Positions 55,039-63,912 of a stretch of 64,000 bases of DNA are shown here, piece after piece. The stretch is from Hyphomicrobiales bacterium. Lineage in GTDB: Bacteria; Pseudomonadota; Alphaproteobacteria; Rhizobiales; Rhizobiaceae. Each line of letters opens with the position of its first letter. The stretch's first letter is position 1. Location: the NCBI GenBank assembly GCA_900473805.1, contig UCMS01000001.1:246473-310472 (forward strand), written 5' to 3'. Under the pieces are notes generated by a model. The model ran no database searches, was not told where the DNA came from, and saw nothing but the letters and a program-made list of their open reading frames with translations. The position numbers and the translations under genes are program-made.

Positions 55039-56193
55039 ATGGGCGATCAGGCAAGCCTGCCGGACCCAAAGGCCGACACGTCAGAAGTCCGGTCGGCCGT
55101 GCACACACCCGCACCGCCGCCGGGCATCCTGACGCCCCTGCCCGTAGCGCTGCGGTGGGTTATTCTGCTTGCCGCGTCGCTGGTCCTGTCGACCATCCTG
55201 TTTGCCACGCATATTCCCGGCGCTCTGCTGCTCGGGCCGATGGCCGCGGCAATCCTTGTCGCCACCAATGGTGCGCGCCTTTCCGTCCACCGCTATCCCT
55301 ACATTTTCGCCCACTCGCTGCTGGGATGTATCATCGCGCGCTCCCTCGACCTTGAGACCTTGAAGGCCGTGGCAATGGATTGGCCGATCTTCCTGGCCAT
55401 CGTCGTCGCCGTCATCTCCGCAAGCAGCCTGCTCGGCTACCTCATTGCAAAGGCCGACATTCTGCCGGGGACCACGGCTGTCTGGGGCACGTCGGCAGGG
55501 GCGGCCTCCGCCATGGTGCTGATGGCGGAAGCACACGGGGCCGATGCGCGCCTGGTCGCCTTCATGCAATATCTGCGGGTGGTCTTCGTTGCGACGGGCG
55601 CCTCGATCATGGCCGCCTTCGTTTTCCGCATCAGCGGCGGAACGCCGCCGCAGACCATCTGGTTTCCCGAGACGGACTGGCTCGATCTCGGGCTCACGCT
55701 CGTCGCTGCGGTCACCGCCGCATCTGTCGGCGCAAGACTGAAGATACCGGCGGGCACCATGCTTCTGCCGCTGGTGGTGACGACCATTCTGCATGTTGCG
55801 GGACTGATCTCGCTGCATCTGCCGCAATGGCTGCTGGCGCTCGCCTACGGCGTGATCGGCTGGCGGATCGGCCTCACCTTCACCCGGCGTATCCTGCGAC
55901 ACGCGGCAAGCGCCCTGCCCCAGGTGGTCGGCTCGATCCTCGCGCTTATGGCATTCTGCGGCGGGCTCGCTTTCCTGCTCTGGTGGCTGATGGGGATCGA
56001 TCCGCTGACGGCCTATCTCGCGACCAGCCCCGGCGGCCTCGATTCGATCGCCATCATCGCCGCCTCGACACCGGTGGACATGTCTTTCGTCATGGCCCTT
56101 CAGACAATGCGCCTGATCCTGATCATCATCGCCGGCCCGAAGATCGCGAGCTTTGTCGCCCGGCGGATCAGGCCCGCCGGAGCGAAAGGATAA
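55039..56193 (+). CDS. AbrB-family (PF05145) membrane protein
   Basis: 384 residues with about ten membrane helices in two homologous halves (duplication typical of TIGR03082). Halves: HIPGALLLGPMAAAILVAT and LKIPAGTMLLPLVVTTILHVAG. Often mislabelled ammonia monooxygenase or AbrB regulator; it has no DNA-binding domain. ATG 55039 has GGGAG with 6 bases spacing; 55033 is the next choice. Probably a transporter controlled by the divergent TetR. Confidence 0.88.
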   Translation: MGDQASLPDPKADTSEVRSAVHTPAPPPGILTPLPVALRWVILLAASLVLSTILFATHIPGALLLGPMAAAILVATNGARLSVHRYPYIFAHSLLGCIIARSLDLETLKAVAMDWPIFLAIVVAVISASSLLGYLIAKADILPGTTAVWGTSAGAASAMVLMAEAHGADARLVAFMQYLRVVFVATGASIMAAFVFRISGGTPPQTIWFPETDWLDLGLTLVAAVTAASVGARLKIPAGTMLLPLVVTTILHVAGLISLHLPQWLLALAYGVIGWRIGLTFTRRILRHAASALPQVVGSILALMAFCGGLAFLLWWLMGIDPLTAYLATSPGGLDSIAIIAASTPVDMSFVMALQTMRLILIIIAGPKIASFVARRIRPAGAKG

Positions 56194-56211
56194 AAGCCCG
56201 GTCGTTATCCG

Positions 56212-57153
56212 TCAGTCGCGCGGGAATTCCAAGCCCATTTCGCGGAAGCGCTCGGGATCGTTGCCCCAGTTCTCGCGCACCTTGACGAACAGGAAGAGGT
56301 GCACCGGCTGCTCGAGGATCTCGGAGAGTTCCTTGCGGGACGCGGTCGAGATCGACTTGATCGCATCACCGTTCTTGCCGAGCACGATCTTCTTCTGGCT
56401 GTCGCGCTCGACATAGATGACCTGCTCAATGCGAACCGAGCCGTCCTTGCGCTCTTCCCATTTCTCCGTCTCGACATGCGAGGAATAGGGCAGCTCCTGA
56501 TGCAGGCGCAGGAAGAGCTTCTCGCGGGTGATCTCGGCGGCGAGCTGACGCATCGGCAGATCGGAGATCTGGTCCTCGGGGTAATACCAGGGGCCTTCCG
56601 GTAAGGCCGCCGCGAGATAATCCATCACGTCGTCACAGCCTGAGCCTGTGGTGGCGGAGATCATGAAGGTGCGCTCGAACTTTACCGCCTCGTTGGCCGT
56701 CTGAGCCAGCTTGAACAGGTCTTCGTGCTTCACCCGGTCGATCTTGTTCAACACCAGGATCTTCGGCTGTGGCACGTCCTTCAGGGCTTCCAGGATGGCT
56801 TCGGCATCGCCGCGCAAGCCGCGCTCGCTGTCGATGAGCAGCAGGATCTGGTCAGCATCCTTCGCACCGCCCCAGGCCGACGTCACCATGGCGCGGTCCA
56901 GCTTGCGGCGCGGCTTGAAGATGCCGGGCGTGTCCATGAAGACGATCTGGGCATTGTTGTGGATTGCGATGCCGCGCATCACGGCGCGGGTCGTCTGCAC
57001 CTTGTGGCTGACGATCGACACCTTGGCGCCGACGAAGCGGTTGACCAGCGTCGACTTGCCGGCATTCGTCGGGCCAATCAGGGCGACGAAGCCGGATCGG
57101 GTCGGGGTGTTGCCGGTGGTTTCGCCACCGTCATGGGGTTCGGTCTCGCTCAT
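56212..57153 (-). CDS. era: GTPase Era
   Basis: GTPase for 30S ribosome assembly. 313 residues from ATG 57153. G1 is GPTNAGKST (27-35), G3 DTPGIFKP, G4 NKIDRVK. A KH domain fills the last 80 residues (LRLHQELPYSSHVETEKWEE, QKKIVLGKNG). A TTG at 57162 is also in frame. It follows rnc by 9 bases. Confidence 0.97.
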   Translation of the reverse strand: MSETEPHDGGETTGNTPTRSGFVALIGPTNAGKSTLVNRFVGAKVSIVSHKVQTTRAVMRGIAIHNNAQIVFMDTPGIFKPRRKLDRAMVTSAWGGAKDADQILLLIDSERGLRGDAEAILEALKDVPQPKILVLNKIDRVKHEDLFKLAQTANEAVKFERTFMISATTGSGCDDVMDYLAAALPEGPWYYPEDQISDLPMRQLAAEITREKLFLRLHQELPYSSHVETEKWEERKDGSVRIEQVIYVERDSQKKIVLGKNGDAIKSISTASRKELSEILEQPVHLFLFVKVRENWGNDPERFREMGLEFPRD

Positions 57154-57162
57154 ATCTTCCAA

Positions 57163-57885
57163 TCAGTTCGCGTCGGAGGCCTTTGCCCAGACGCCTTCTC
57201 GTTCGAGTATCTTCGTTGCGGCCACCTGCTCGGCGGCGCGCTTGGAACGTTCGATGCCGACCTCGGACTTCAGGCCCGGGATTTCGACGATCACCGTGAA
57301 GCGGGGATCATGATCCGGTCCGGAGCGATCGGCAACCTTGTAGATGGGCGGCTTGCCAAACTTGGCATGCGTCCATTCCTGCAATTCGGTCTTGGCATCG
57401 CGGCGCGCACCATCGGCGCGGGCGGCACGACTGGTCCAGTATTTCAGGATGAAGCCACGGGCGGCCTCTAATCCGGCATCGAGATAAATCGCGGCAATCA
57501 GGGCTTCGACCACATCGGCGCGAACATTCAGCATGTTCTTCGCGGTGATCTTCTTCACATCGGCGCCGGTGCGGATGAAGCGGTGAAGCTCCATCTCGTC
57601 AGCCACTGCAGCGCAGGTCTCGGCGCTGACGAGCTGGTTGAAGCGAACGGAGAGCTCCCCCTCCGTCGCCTTGCGAAACGTACCGAAGAGCAACTCGGCC
57701 ACACAGAGGCCGAGCACACGGTCGCCGAGAAATTCGAGGCGCTCGTAGTCGCCTTCTCCTTTCGACGGCTGGGCGCTTGAATGCGTGAGAGCCCGGGACA
57801 GGCGATCGCGGTCGGCAAACCGATGCCCGACCACGGATTCGATCTGTGCCCAATGCTCTTCCGGCGCGCCCTTCTTCCGGTTCAT
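57163..57885 (-). CDS. rnc: Ribonuclease III
   Basis: Double-strand-specific endonuclease maturing rRNA and mRNAs. 240 residues from ATG 57885, which overlaps the lepB stop (ATGA). Signature ERLEFLGDRVLG at 48-59; double-strand RNA binding domain at about 165-235 with DARYTVIVEI-like segment DPRFTVIVEIPGL. The frame reads open to 57930 but the real start is the overlap. Confidence 0.97.
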   Translation of the reverse strand: MNRKKGAPEEHWAQIESVVGHRFADRDRLSRALTHSSAQPSKGEGDYERLEFLGDRVLGLCVAELLFGTFRKATEGELSVRFNQLVSAETCAAVADEMELHRFIRTGADVKKITAKNMLNVRADVVEALIAAIYLDAGLEAARGFILKYWTSRAARADGARRDAKTELQEWTHAKFGKPPIYKVADRSGPDHDPRFTVIVEIPGLKSEVGIERSKRAAEQVAATKILEREGVWAKASDAN

Positions 57886-58625
57886 TCGACGACCTTGAAC
57901 AGACGATCCCAACGCATGTTGGACGGCCACTTCCAGACTTCGCGGAACGACGTGTCGTTGCCGAGCGAGAAGAAGATCAGCGAGGCTTTGCCGATCAGGT
58001 TCTCTGCCGGCACGAAGCCGACGTCGAAACGGCTGTCGAGCGAGTTGTCACGGTTGTCGCCCATCATGAAATAATGGCCTTCCGGGACGATGAATTCGCG
58101 GGTGTTGTCGCCGCGGGTGTCCGGCGCCTGGTCAAGCGTGTCATAGGTCACGCCGTTGTCCATGGTCTCGCGGAAGACCGGGACGTCGGTGCCCGGGTCC
58201 ATGCGATAGTCCGAGGTGAAGACACCATCTTCCACTTTCGGCACCGGCTGCCCGTTGATGTTCAGCACGCCGTTGATGACCTGGATCCGGTCACCCGGCA
58301 GACCGACGAGGCGCTTGATGTAGTCGATGCTCGGATTCGGCGGGAAGCGGAACACGACGATATCGCCGCGCTTCGGTTCGCTTGCGAAGATGCGGCCCTC
58401 GAAGAGGTCCGGCGAGAAGGGCAGCGAGTACTTCGAATAGCCGTAGGAGAACTTGTTGACGAAGATGTAATCACCGACAAGCAGGGTCGGCATCATCGAG
58501 CCCGACGGAATCGTGAAGGGCTGAAACAGCACGGTGCGGATGACCATGGCCAGCAGGAGGGCCTGGATGATGACCTTGATGTTTTCCCAAAGGGCACTTG
58601 GCTTTTTGGCTTCGCTCACGCGCAT
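57882..58625 (-). CDS. lepB: Signal peptidase I
   Basis: Cleaves signal peptides at the outer face of the inner membrane. 247 residues. One membrane helix (about 14-34). Catalytic Ser43 in IPSGSMMPT and general base Lys104 in YIKRLVGLPGD. GDIVVFRFP and the MMGDNRDNSLDSR box are present. First gene of lepB-rnc-era. Confidence 0.97.
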   Translation of the reverse strand: MRVSEAKKPSALWENIKVIIQALLLAMVIRTVLFQPFTIPSGSMMPTLLVGDYIFVNKFSYGYSKYSLPFSPDLFEGRIFASEPKRGDIVVFRFPPNPSIDYIKRLVGLPGDRIQVINGVLNINGQPVPKVEDGVFTSDYRMDPGTDVPVFRETMDNGVTYDTLDQAPDTRGDNTREFIVPEGHYFMMGDNRDNSLDSRFDVGFVPAENLIGKASLIFFSLGNDTSFREVWKWPSNMRWDRLFKVVE

Positions 58626-58736
58626 CGGTTCCTTCTTGCGAAATTCCTGCTCTCTCTAGAGCCATTCAGTGTCAAATGGAAGCTGTTACGGCCGCCGGCA
58701 ACGGCCAAGTCCGCGAAACCGGTGCGACCGGATGTA

Positions 58737-59141
58737 TCAGACAGAAAGCGCGACGGCCTCGATAACGACGAAGGCCTGTGCATAGGGAAACTCGTCGGTG
58801 ATGGTCAGATGTACGACAGGGCGGTGTCCCGCCGGGACCAGTCGTTCGAGAAATTTCGCAGCCCCGCCGGTCAGTTCAAGCCCGGGTTTGCCGTTCGGCA
58901 GGTTGATCACGCCGATCTCCCTCCAGAAGACACCTTCGGCGATCCCCGTGCCGAGAGCCTTGGACATCGCCTCCTTGGCAGCGAACCGCTTGGCATAGGA
59001 GGCTGCCATGTCCTTTCGGCCATTCGAACGCGCCTGCTCCTCGTCGGTGAAACATCGTCCTGTGAATTTTTCGCCGAAGCGTTCGATCGATTTCTCGATC
59101 CGCCTGATGTCGACGAGATCGCTGCCAATGCCGATGATCAT
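58737..59141 (-). CDS. acpS: Holo-[acyl-carrier-protein] synthase
   Basis: Attaches the 4'-phosphopantetheine arm to ACP. 134 residues from ATG 59141. Metal and active-site residues D8 (GIGSDLVDI) and E57 ([12 protein letters not shown]). The frame extends to 59261, but homology starts at MIIGIGSD. It overlaps no neighbour; DUF2062 is 1 base before it. Confidence 0.97.
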   Translation of the reverse strand: MIIGIGSDLVDIRRIEKSIERFGEKFTGRCFTDEEQARSNGRKDMAASYAKRFAAKEAMSKALGTGIAEGVFWREIGVINLPNGKPGLELTGGAAKFLERLVPAGHRPVVHLTITDEFPYAQAFVVIEAVALSV

Positions 59142-59142
59142 G

Positions 59143-59733
59143 TCAGACACTCGTCCCTTCAAGGGCTTGCGCAAGGCGTGCCTGCGCCCGTTCGGACAGT
59201 CGGCCGCGCCGTTTGCGCTGAAAGCGATCGACGGCAATATAGGTGCCGATATAAACGACAATCGCGCTGATCGCGCCGAGCGGAACAGCCCCGATCAGCA
59301 TCGGTTTCAGGACGGGCTCCCAGAGGTGGGCAATGCCGAATTCGTGCCAGAGATGGTGAAGATCGGTTGCGCCGGCCGATGGGCCTTGCTGTCCGAGCAC
59401 GGCGCGGCCGACCTCCCAGGTCGCAGCCCAGATGAACGGAAATGTCAGTGGGTTGCCGACCGCCGTTCCAAGTGCTGCCGCGAGCATATTGCCCGAGATC
59501 AGATAGGCCAGCGCGAACGCTATGATGAAATGAAATCCCACGAACGGCGTCAGCGACGACACCACGCCGGCCACCAGGCCCGCAGCCACCGCATGAGGGC
59601 TGGCAGACAGACGCAGCACACGTTTACCGAAATACTGGAACGGCCGGGAGAAGCCTTTGCGCGGCCACACCAGCTCGCGCAGTCTCGTGGAATAGGAAAG
59701 CGGTTGGCGGCGACGAAACAGCATGGACAACAT
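59143..59733 (-). CDS. DUF2062 membrane protein
   Basis: 196 residues from ATG 59733 ([10 protein letters not shown]). Three to four hydrophobic helices; the signature [23 protein letters not shown] and the [10 protein letters not shown] block are those of DUF2062. ATG at 59724 is also possible; the frame reads open to 59853 without homology. It is followed at once by acpS. Role unknown. Confidence 0.88.
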   Translation of the reverse strand: MLSMLFRRRQPLSYSTRLRELVWPRKGFSRPFQYFGKRVLRLSASPHAVAAGLVAGVVSSLTPFVGFHFIIAFALAYLISGNMLAAALGTAVGNPLTFPFIWAATWEVGRAVLGQQGPSAGATDLHHLWHEFGIAHLWEPVLKPMLIGAVPLGAISAIVVYIGTYIAVDRFQRKRRGRLSERAQARLAQALEGTSV

Positions 59734-59896
59734 GTAGTTTATCCGCTGCGTTTCCCGCAAGGGCCACCGTCGGCGGAAGACCCCGATAAACGAAGCGCCG
59801 GAAAACACCGGCGCCAGAGACAGCAGTTCAGGCAAGTGGCCATCCTCGGCCAAGGCCTTTCGGATCTTCTCTCAGGCGGAGATGACCGCCGGTCGA

Positions 59897-60049
59897 TCAG
59901 AAGCCGCGGCGGAAAATGCCGCGGTCGATTTCGCGCTGGCGGTATTCCAGGTCGACGAGATCGCGGGCGCCATTGAGGTAGCTCATTTCGCGTTCAGCAG
60001 CAGTCGGGACGCGGAGTGCACGGGCCAGTTTGCGGATCGGAGTAAACAT
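59897..60049 (-). CDS. DUF1127 small protein
   Basis: 50 residues, start ATG at 60049 with GAGGA 9 bases upstream, stop at 59897-59899. Sequence starts MFTPIRKLARALRVPTAAER and ends LEYRQREIDRGIFRRGF; the Arg-rich end and the YLNGARDLVDLEYR pattern are DUF1127. Such proteins are common in rhizobia; some act as RNA chaperones or phosphate regulators. Here it lies between DUF2062 and rsh. Confidence 0.85.
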   Translation of the reverse strand: MFTPIRKLARALRVPTAAEREMSYLNGARDLVDLEYRQREIDRGIFRRGF

Positions 60050-60230
60050 CGTTTTGTCCTCGGTTCTTTCTCTTCATCTGTTGAGCCGAAGATAATATTG
60101 CGCCGCACAAACCACCAGCGCGCATTGGCGAAGCCAGATATGCACCAAGCGCATACCGAAGGGATCGAGGTTTACGTTTTGGGCAGAAGATGGGCAAAAG
60201 ATGAGCAATTCGGCCCCGACGGGGCAGATT

Positions 60231-60257
60231 GCGGAGCTGAAGCCTGTTCAGCTCCGC
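60231..60257 (-). terminator. Hairpin after rsh
   Basis: GCGGAGCTGAA and TTCAGCTCCGC around a 5-base loop, 7 bases beyond the rsh stop on the minus strand. A smaller GCCCC-GAC-GGGGC hairpin follows at about 60213-60225. There is no T-run, so efficiency is uncertain. Confidence 0.6.
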
Positions 60258-60264
60258 ATTACAC

Positions 60265-62490
60265 TCAATCGTAGACTCGCTTGACCGTGGAGATGCAGTC
60301 CAGCTCCTTGAGCTCGCCGAGCAATTGGCTGAGCTGGCGCAGATCCCAGACCTCGAGATCGATCGCCATTTCGGTGAAATCGGTGGCGATGCGGATCATG
60401 TTCAAGACGCGGATGTTGATATCGAGACGGGCGACACATTGGGCAACCGTTGCCAGCGTGCCGGGCTCGTTCAGCGCATTGATCAGGATACGCGCAACGA
60501 AGCGCGACTTATTCGCCTCGTCGAGATCCCAGCGCACGTCGATCCAGCGCTCCGGCTGGTCGTCGAACTTCTGCAAGGCAGAGGCCTGGATCGGATAGAT
60601 GGTGATGCCCTTGTCGTCTTCCATAATGCCGACGATGCGATCGCCGGGCACCGCACCGGCCGGGCCGAAATGCACTTCGGCATTGCCGGAGAGGCCGCGG
60701 ATCGGCAGCGGCTCCGGGCCATCGCCGGCGGTCGGGACATCACCCTTCGGATGGGCGGCACCGGGGATCTTGAAGACCATGCCGTTGGCGCTGTTCATGG
60801 CGAACCAACCACCCTCCGAAGGCTTCACGGTGACGCGCTCATCCTGGTAATCGGGATAGACCGCGCGCAGCACATCGAGCGAGGAGGATTCGCCGCGACC
60901 GACCGAGGCGATCGCATCCTCGACATCCCGCTGGCCCAGACGATGGAGCACGGGGCGCAGAGTGTCGCGCGAGAAGACCTTGCCGGCGCGCTCAAAGGTG
61001 CGCTCCAAAATGCGCTGGCCAAGGCCTGCATATTGCTTGCGGATCGCCATGCGGGTGGCGCGGCGGATGGCGGCGCGCGCCTTGCCGGTGACGACAATTT
61101 CTTCCCAGGCGGCGGGCGGCACCTGCACGCCGGAGCGGATGATCTCGACCTCATCACCATTCGACAGCCGCGTGACGAGCGGCATGATCGAGCCGTTGAT
61201 CTTGGCGCCGACGCAGGTATCGCCGACATTGGTGTGAACAGCATAGGCAAAGTCGATCGGGGTCGCACCACGCGGCAGCGCGATCAGCTTGCCCTTGGGC
61301 GTGAAGCAGAAGACCTGGTCTTGGAAGAGTTCGAGTTTGGTGTGCTCGAGGAATTCTTCCGGGTTGTCGCCTTCGGCCAGCGCCTCGATGGTGTGGCGCA
61401 GCCAGGAATAGGCGTTGCTCTCGCGCTTCAGCGGCTCGTTCGGATCGCCGTTTTCGCCATCCTTGTAGAGGCTGTGGGCGGCGATCCCGTATTCGGCGAT
61501 CTCGTGCATGCGGCGCGTGCGGATCTGCAGCTCGATGCGCTGGCGCGACGGGCCGACGATCGTGGTGTGGATCGAGCGGTAGTCGTTCTGCTTCGGCGTC
61601 GAGATATAGTCCTTGAAGCGGCCGGGCACGACGCGCCAGCGGGTGTGCACGATGCCGAGTGCGCGGTAGCAGCCGGGAATGTCGTCGACGAGAATGCGGA
61701 AGCCGTAGACGTCGGAGAGCTGCTCGAAGGAGAGCGACTTCGACTGCATCTTGCGGAAGACGGAATAAGGCCGCTTCTGGCGGCCCTTGACGCCGGCGTT
61801 CAGAAGGCCGTTTGCCACCAAGAGGTCGCGTAACTCGTCCTCGATCTTGGTGATCAGGCCCTCGTTGCGGGTCGAGAGCTCCGCCAGACGGTTGGTGACC
61901 GTCTCATAGGCTTCCGGGTTCATGTAGCGGAAGGACAGGTTCTCCAGCTCGTCGCGCATGTCCTGCATACCCATGCGGCCGGCGAGCGGCGCATAGATTT
62001 CCATCGTCTCTTCGGAAATGCGGGCGCGCTTGTCGTCGCGCATATGCTCGAGCGTGCGCATGTTGTGCAGGCGGTCGGCGAGCTTGACGAGCAGCACGCG
62101 CACATCGTCGGAGATGGCGAGCAAGAGCTTGCGCAGGTTTTCCGCCTGCTTCGCCTTCTTGGTGACGAGGTCGAGCTTCTTGATCTTGGTCAGGCCCTCC
62201 ACGAGGCGGCCGATGTCTTCGCCGAAGAGATCGTCGATCTCCTGGCGGGTCGCCGTCGTGTCCTCGATCGTGTCGTGCAGGAGCGCGACCGCGATGGTCG
62301 ATTCGTCCAGGCGCATTTCGGTCAGAATGGCGGCGACCTCAAGCGGGTGGGAGATATAGGGATCTCCGCTGGCGCGCGTCTGCTTGCCATGTTTCTGCAT
62401 GGCATAGACATAGGCCTTGTTGAGAAGAGCTTCGTTGGCATCGGGCTTGTACTTCTGGACCCGCTCCACGAGCTCATACTGCCGCATCAT
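60265..62490 (-). CDS. rsh: Bifunctional (p)ppGpp synthetase/hydrolase Rsh
   Basis: 741 residues. Hydrolase HD domain: H48, H72-D73 and ED at 76-77 (LLHDTIEDT), so hydrolysis should work. Synthetase domain at about 230-350 with RPYSVFRKM, GFRILVDD and the TPKQNDYRSIHTT loop. TGS domain at about 395-455 (FCFTPKGKLIALP), and an ACT domain in the last 80 residues. The single SpoT/RelA-like enzyme usual in rhizobia; controls stringent response. Start ATG 62490 or 62487. Confidence 0.97.
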   Translation of the reverse strand: MMRQYELVERVQKYKPDANEALLNKAYVYAMQKHGKQTRASGDPYISHPLEVAAILTEMRLDESTIAVALLHDTIEDTTATRQEIDDLFGEDIGRLVEGLTKIKKLDLVTKKAKQAENLRKLLLAISDDVRVLLVKLADRLHNMRTLEHMRDDKRARISEETMEIYAPLAGRMGMQDMRDELENLSFRYMNPEAYETVTNRLAELSTRNEGLITKIEDELRDLLVANGLLNAGVKGRQKRPYSVFRKMQSKSLSFEQLSDVYGFRILVDDIPGCYRALGIVHTRWRVVPGRFKDYISTPKQNDYRSIHTTIVGPSRQRIELQIRTRRMHEIAEYGIAAHSLYKDGENGDPNEPLKRESNAYSWLRHTIEALAEGDNPEEFLEHTKLELFQDQVFCFTPKGKLIALPRGATPIDFAYAVHTNVGDTCVGAKINGSIMPLVTRLSNGDEVEIIRSGVQVPPAAWEEIVVTGKARAAIRRATRMAIRKQYAGLGQRILERTFERAGKVFSRDTLRPVLHRLGQRDVEDAIASVGRGESSSLDVLRAVYPDYQDERVTVKPSEGGWFAMNSANGMVFKIPGAAHPKGDVPTAGDGPEPLPIRGLSGNAEVHFGPAGAVPGDRIVGIMEDDKGITIYPIQASALQKFDDQPERWIDVRWDLDEANKSRFVARILINALNEPGTLATVAQCVARLDINIRVLNMIRIATDFTEMAIDLEVWDLRQLSQLLGELKELDCISTVKRVYD

Positions 62491-62507
62491 TCAGGCGTCT
62501 CCTAAAA

Positions 62508-62542
62508 CGAAAAAAGCGCGCCAGCCGACATGACTGGCGCAC
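62508..62542 (-). terminator. Intrinsic terminator after rpoZ
   Basis: On the minus strand GCGCCAG (62540-62534) pairs with CTGGCGC (62524-62518) around a 9-base loop, followed by GCTTTTTTCG. It separates rpoZ from rsh, although rsh starts directly after, so rsh needs its own promoter or read-through. Confidence 0.85.
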
Positions 62543-62587
62543 GTTATCCAACTGTCAGAAACAGACTAAATTCCGACTGATTGACGA

Positions 62588-62989
62588 TTAGTAATCGTCG
62601 CTCTTTTCCGGGGGTACCAGACCTTCGATACCGGCCAGGAGCTCTTCTTCCGACATCTGGTCGAAGGTGAGGGTTTCCGGCAGTTCGTCCTCTTCGTCGC
62701 CCTTGCCGGCGGTGCCGACATTGGCGAGCATGGCGCTCGGATCCTGTTCCGGCTCGTCGACTTCCACATGCTTCTGCAGCGAATGGATCAGGTCTTCCTT
62801 CAGATCGTCGGGCGACAGCGTCTCGTCGGCGATTTCGCGCAGGGCGACGACCGGGTTCTTGTCCTTGTCGCGATCGATGGTGATCGGGGCGCCCTGGGAG
62901 ATCTGGCGGGCACGGTGGCTGGCGAGCAGAACGAGCTCAAAGCGGTTCTCGACTTTGTCGATGCAATCTTCAACGGTGACGCGGGCCAT
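62588..62989 (-). CDS. rpoZ: RNA polymerase omega subunit
   Basis: 133 residues from ATG 62989 ([12 protein letters not shown]). The conserved [16 protein letters not shown] and [10 protein letters not shown] motifs are present. The acidic C-terminal part (about 75-133) is longer than in E. coli, typical in rhizobia. Omega helps assemble the polymerase and helps bind ppGpp, which suits the neighbouring rsh. Frame remains open to 63043. Confidence 0.96.
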   Translation of the reverse strand: MARVTVEDCIDKVENRFELVLLASHRARQISQGAPITIDRDKDKNPVVALREIADETLSPDDLKEDLIHSLQKHVEVDEPEQDPSAMLANVGTAGKGDEEDELPETLTFDQMSEEELLAGIEGLVPPEKSDDY

Positions 62990-63179
62990 TGCCTGTCCTT
63001 TGCGGTCATGAATGCGAGGGATTGACGCGTGCGATACAGGCAAAAGACGGCAAATTCAAGTTTTTCGTGACCGAAGACCCGAAAGCCAAAAAAAGACAGT
63101 GCGGAAAGCCGCGTTTTGGCGTCGCATGCAACCCTGAGGTGCTTGGATTATCAAGAATCGTATCCTAAATACTTTTATA

Positions 63180-63194
63180 TATGATCAGATCATA
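63180..63194. promoter_or_regulatory. Perfect palindrome in the AT-rich rpoZ/NYN intergenic region
   Basis: TATGATC, A, GATCATA. The surrounding 90 bases are strongly AT-rich, and the palindrome lies 92 bases before the NYN start. Candidate regulator site or promoter element. Confidence 0.4.
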
Positions 63195-63286
63195 ATTTAA
63201 TGCGACGGTCATATGTGGAGAGGCAAGGTATTGTTTTGATTTCCGATTGCCGCATTCGTTGATATTGCACCTGAGGATTATTGAAG

Positions 63287-63871
63287 ATGTTCGATCCGCG
63301 CGAAAAAATTGCCCTGTTCATCGACGGCGCCAATCTCTACGCGGCGTCCAAAAGCCTCGGCTTCGATATCGACTATCGCAAGCTTCTGAAGGCTTTTCAG
63401 AAGCGCGGTTACCTCCTGCGCGCCTACTACTACACCGCCCTCATCGAGGATCAGGAATATTCCTCGATCCGCCCGCTGATCGACTGGCTGGACTATAACG
63501 GCTACAAGGTCGTGACCAAGCCGGCGAAGGAATTCACCGACAGCATGGGCCGCCGCAAGGTCAAGGGCAACATGGATATCGAGCTTGCCATCGACGCGAT
63601 GGAACAGTCGGAAACCGTCGACCATCTCGTGCTCTTTTCCGGCGACGGCGATTTCACCACGCTCGTGGAAGCGCTGCAGCGCAAGGGCCGCAAGGTCTCG
63701 GTCGTCTCGACCATGGCGACGCAACCGCCGATGATCGCCGATGATCTGCGCCGCCAGTCGGACCATTTCATCGATCTGATGACGCTGAAAGCCGAAATCG
63801 GCCGCGATCCCTCCGAGCGCGGCACACCGCGCGCGCCGGAACCGGTGTCGAGCCACGAAGAAGAGCATTGA
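63287..63871 (+). CDS. NYN domain ribonuclease-like protein (LabA-like)
   Basis: 194 residues. The PIN-like NYN fold has D13 and N16 in FIDGANLY, the mid KGNMDIELAIDAM and the acidic SGDGDF (D120, D122), all expected for metal binding. LabA-like NYN proteins are thought to be RNases. A short charged C-terminal tail follows. ATG 63287 has GAGGA 10 bases upstream; a TTG start at 63281 is possible. Confidence 0.92.
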   Translation: MFDPREKIALFIDGANLYAASKSLGFDIDYRKLLKAFQKRGYLLRAYYYTALIEDQEYSSIRPLIDWLDYNGYKVVTKPAKEFTDSMGRRKVKGNMDIELAIDAMEQSETVDHLVLFSGDGDFTTLVEALQRKGRKVSVVSTMATQPPMIADDLRRQSDHFIDLMTLKAEIGRDPSERGTPRAPEPVSSHEEEH

Positions 63872-63912
63872 GGGTTCGCCCGTCTTTCAGACGATAAGAA
63901 CTCCACTCGCAA

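Noticed and set aside
60325..61833. A 502-codon plus-strand frame over rsh
   Set aside because: Antisense to rsh, which has all its domains.
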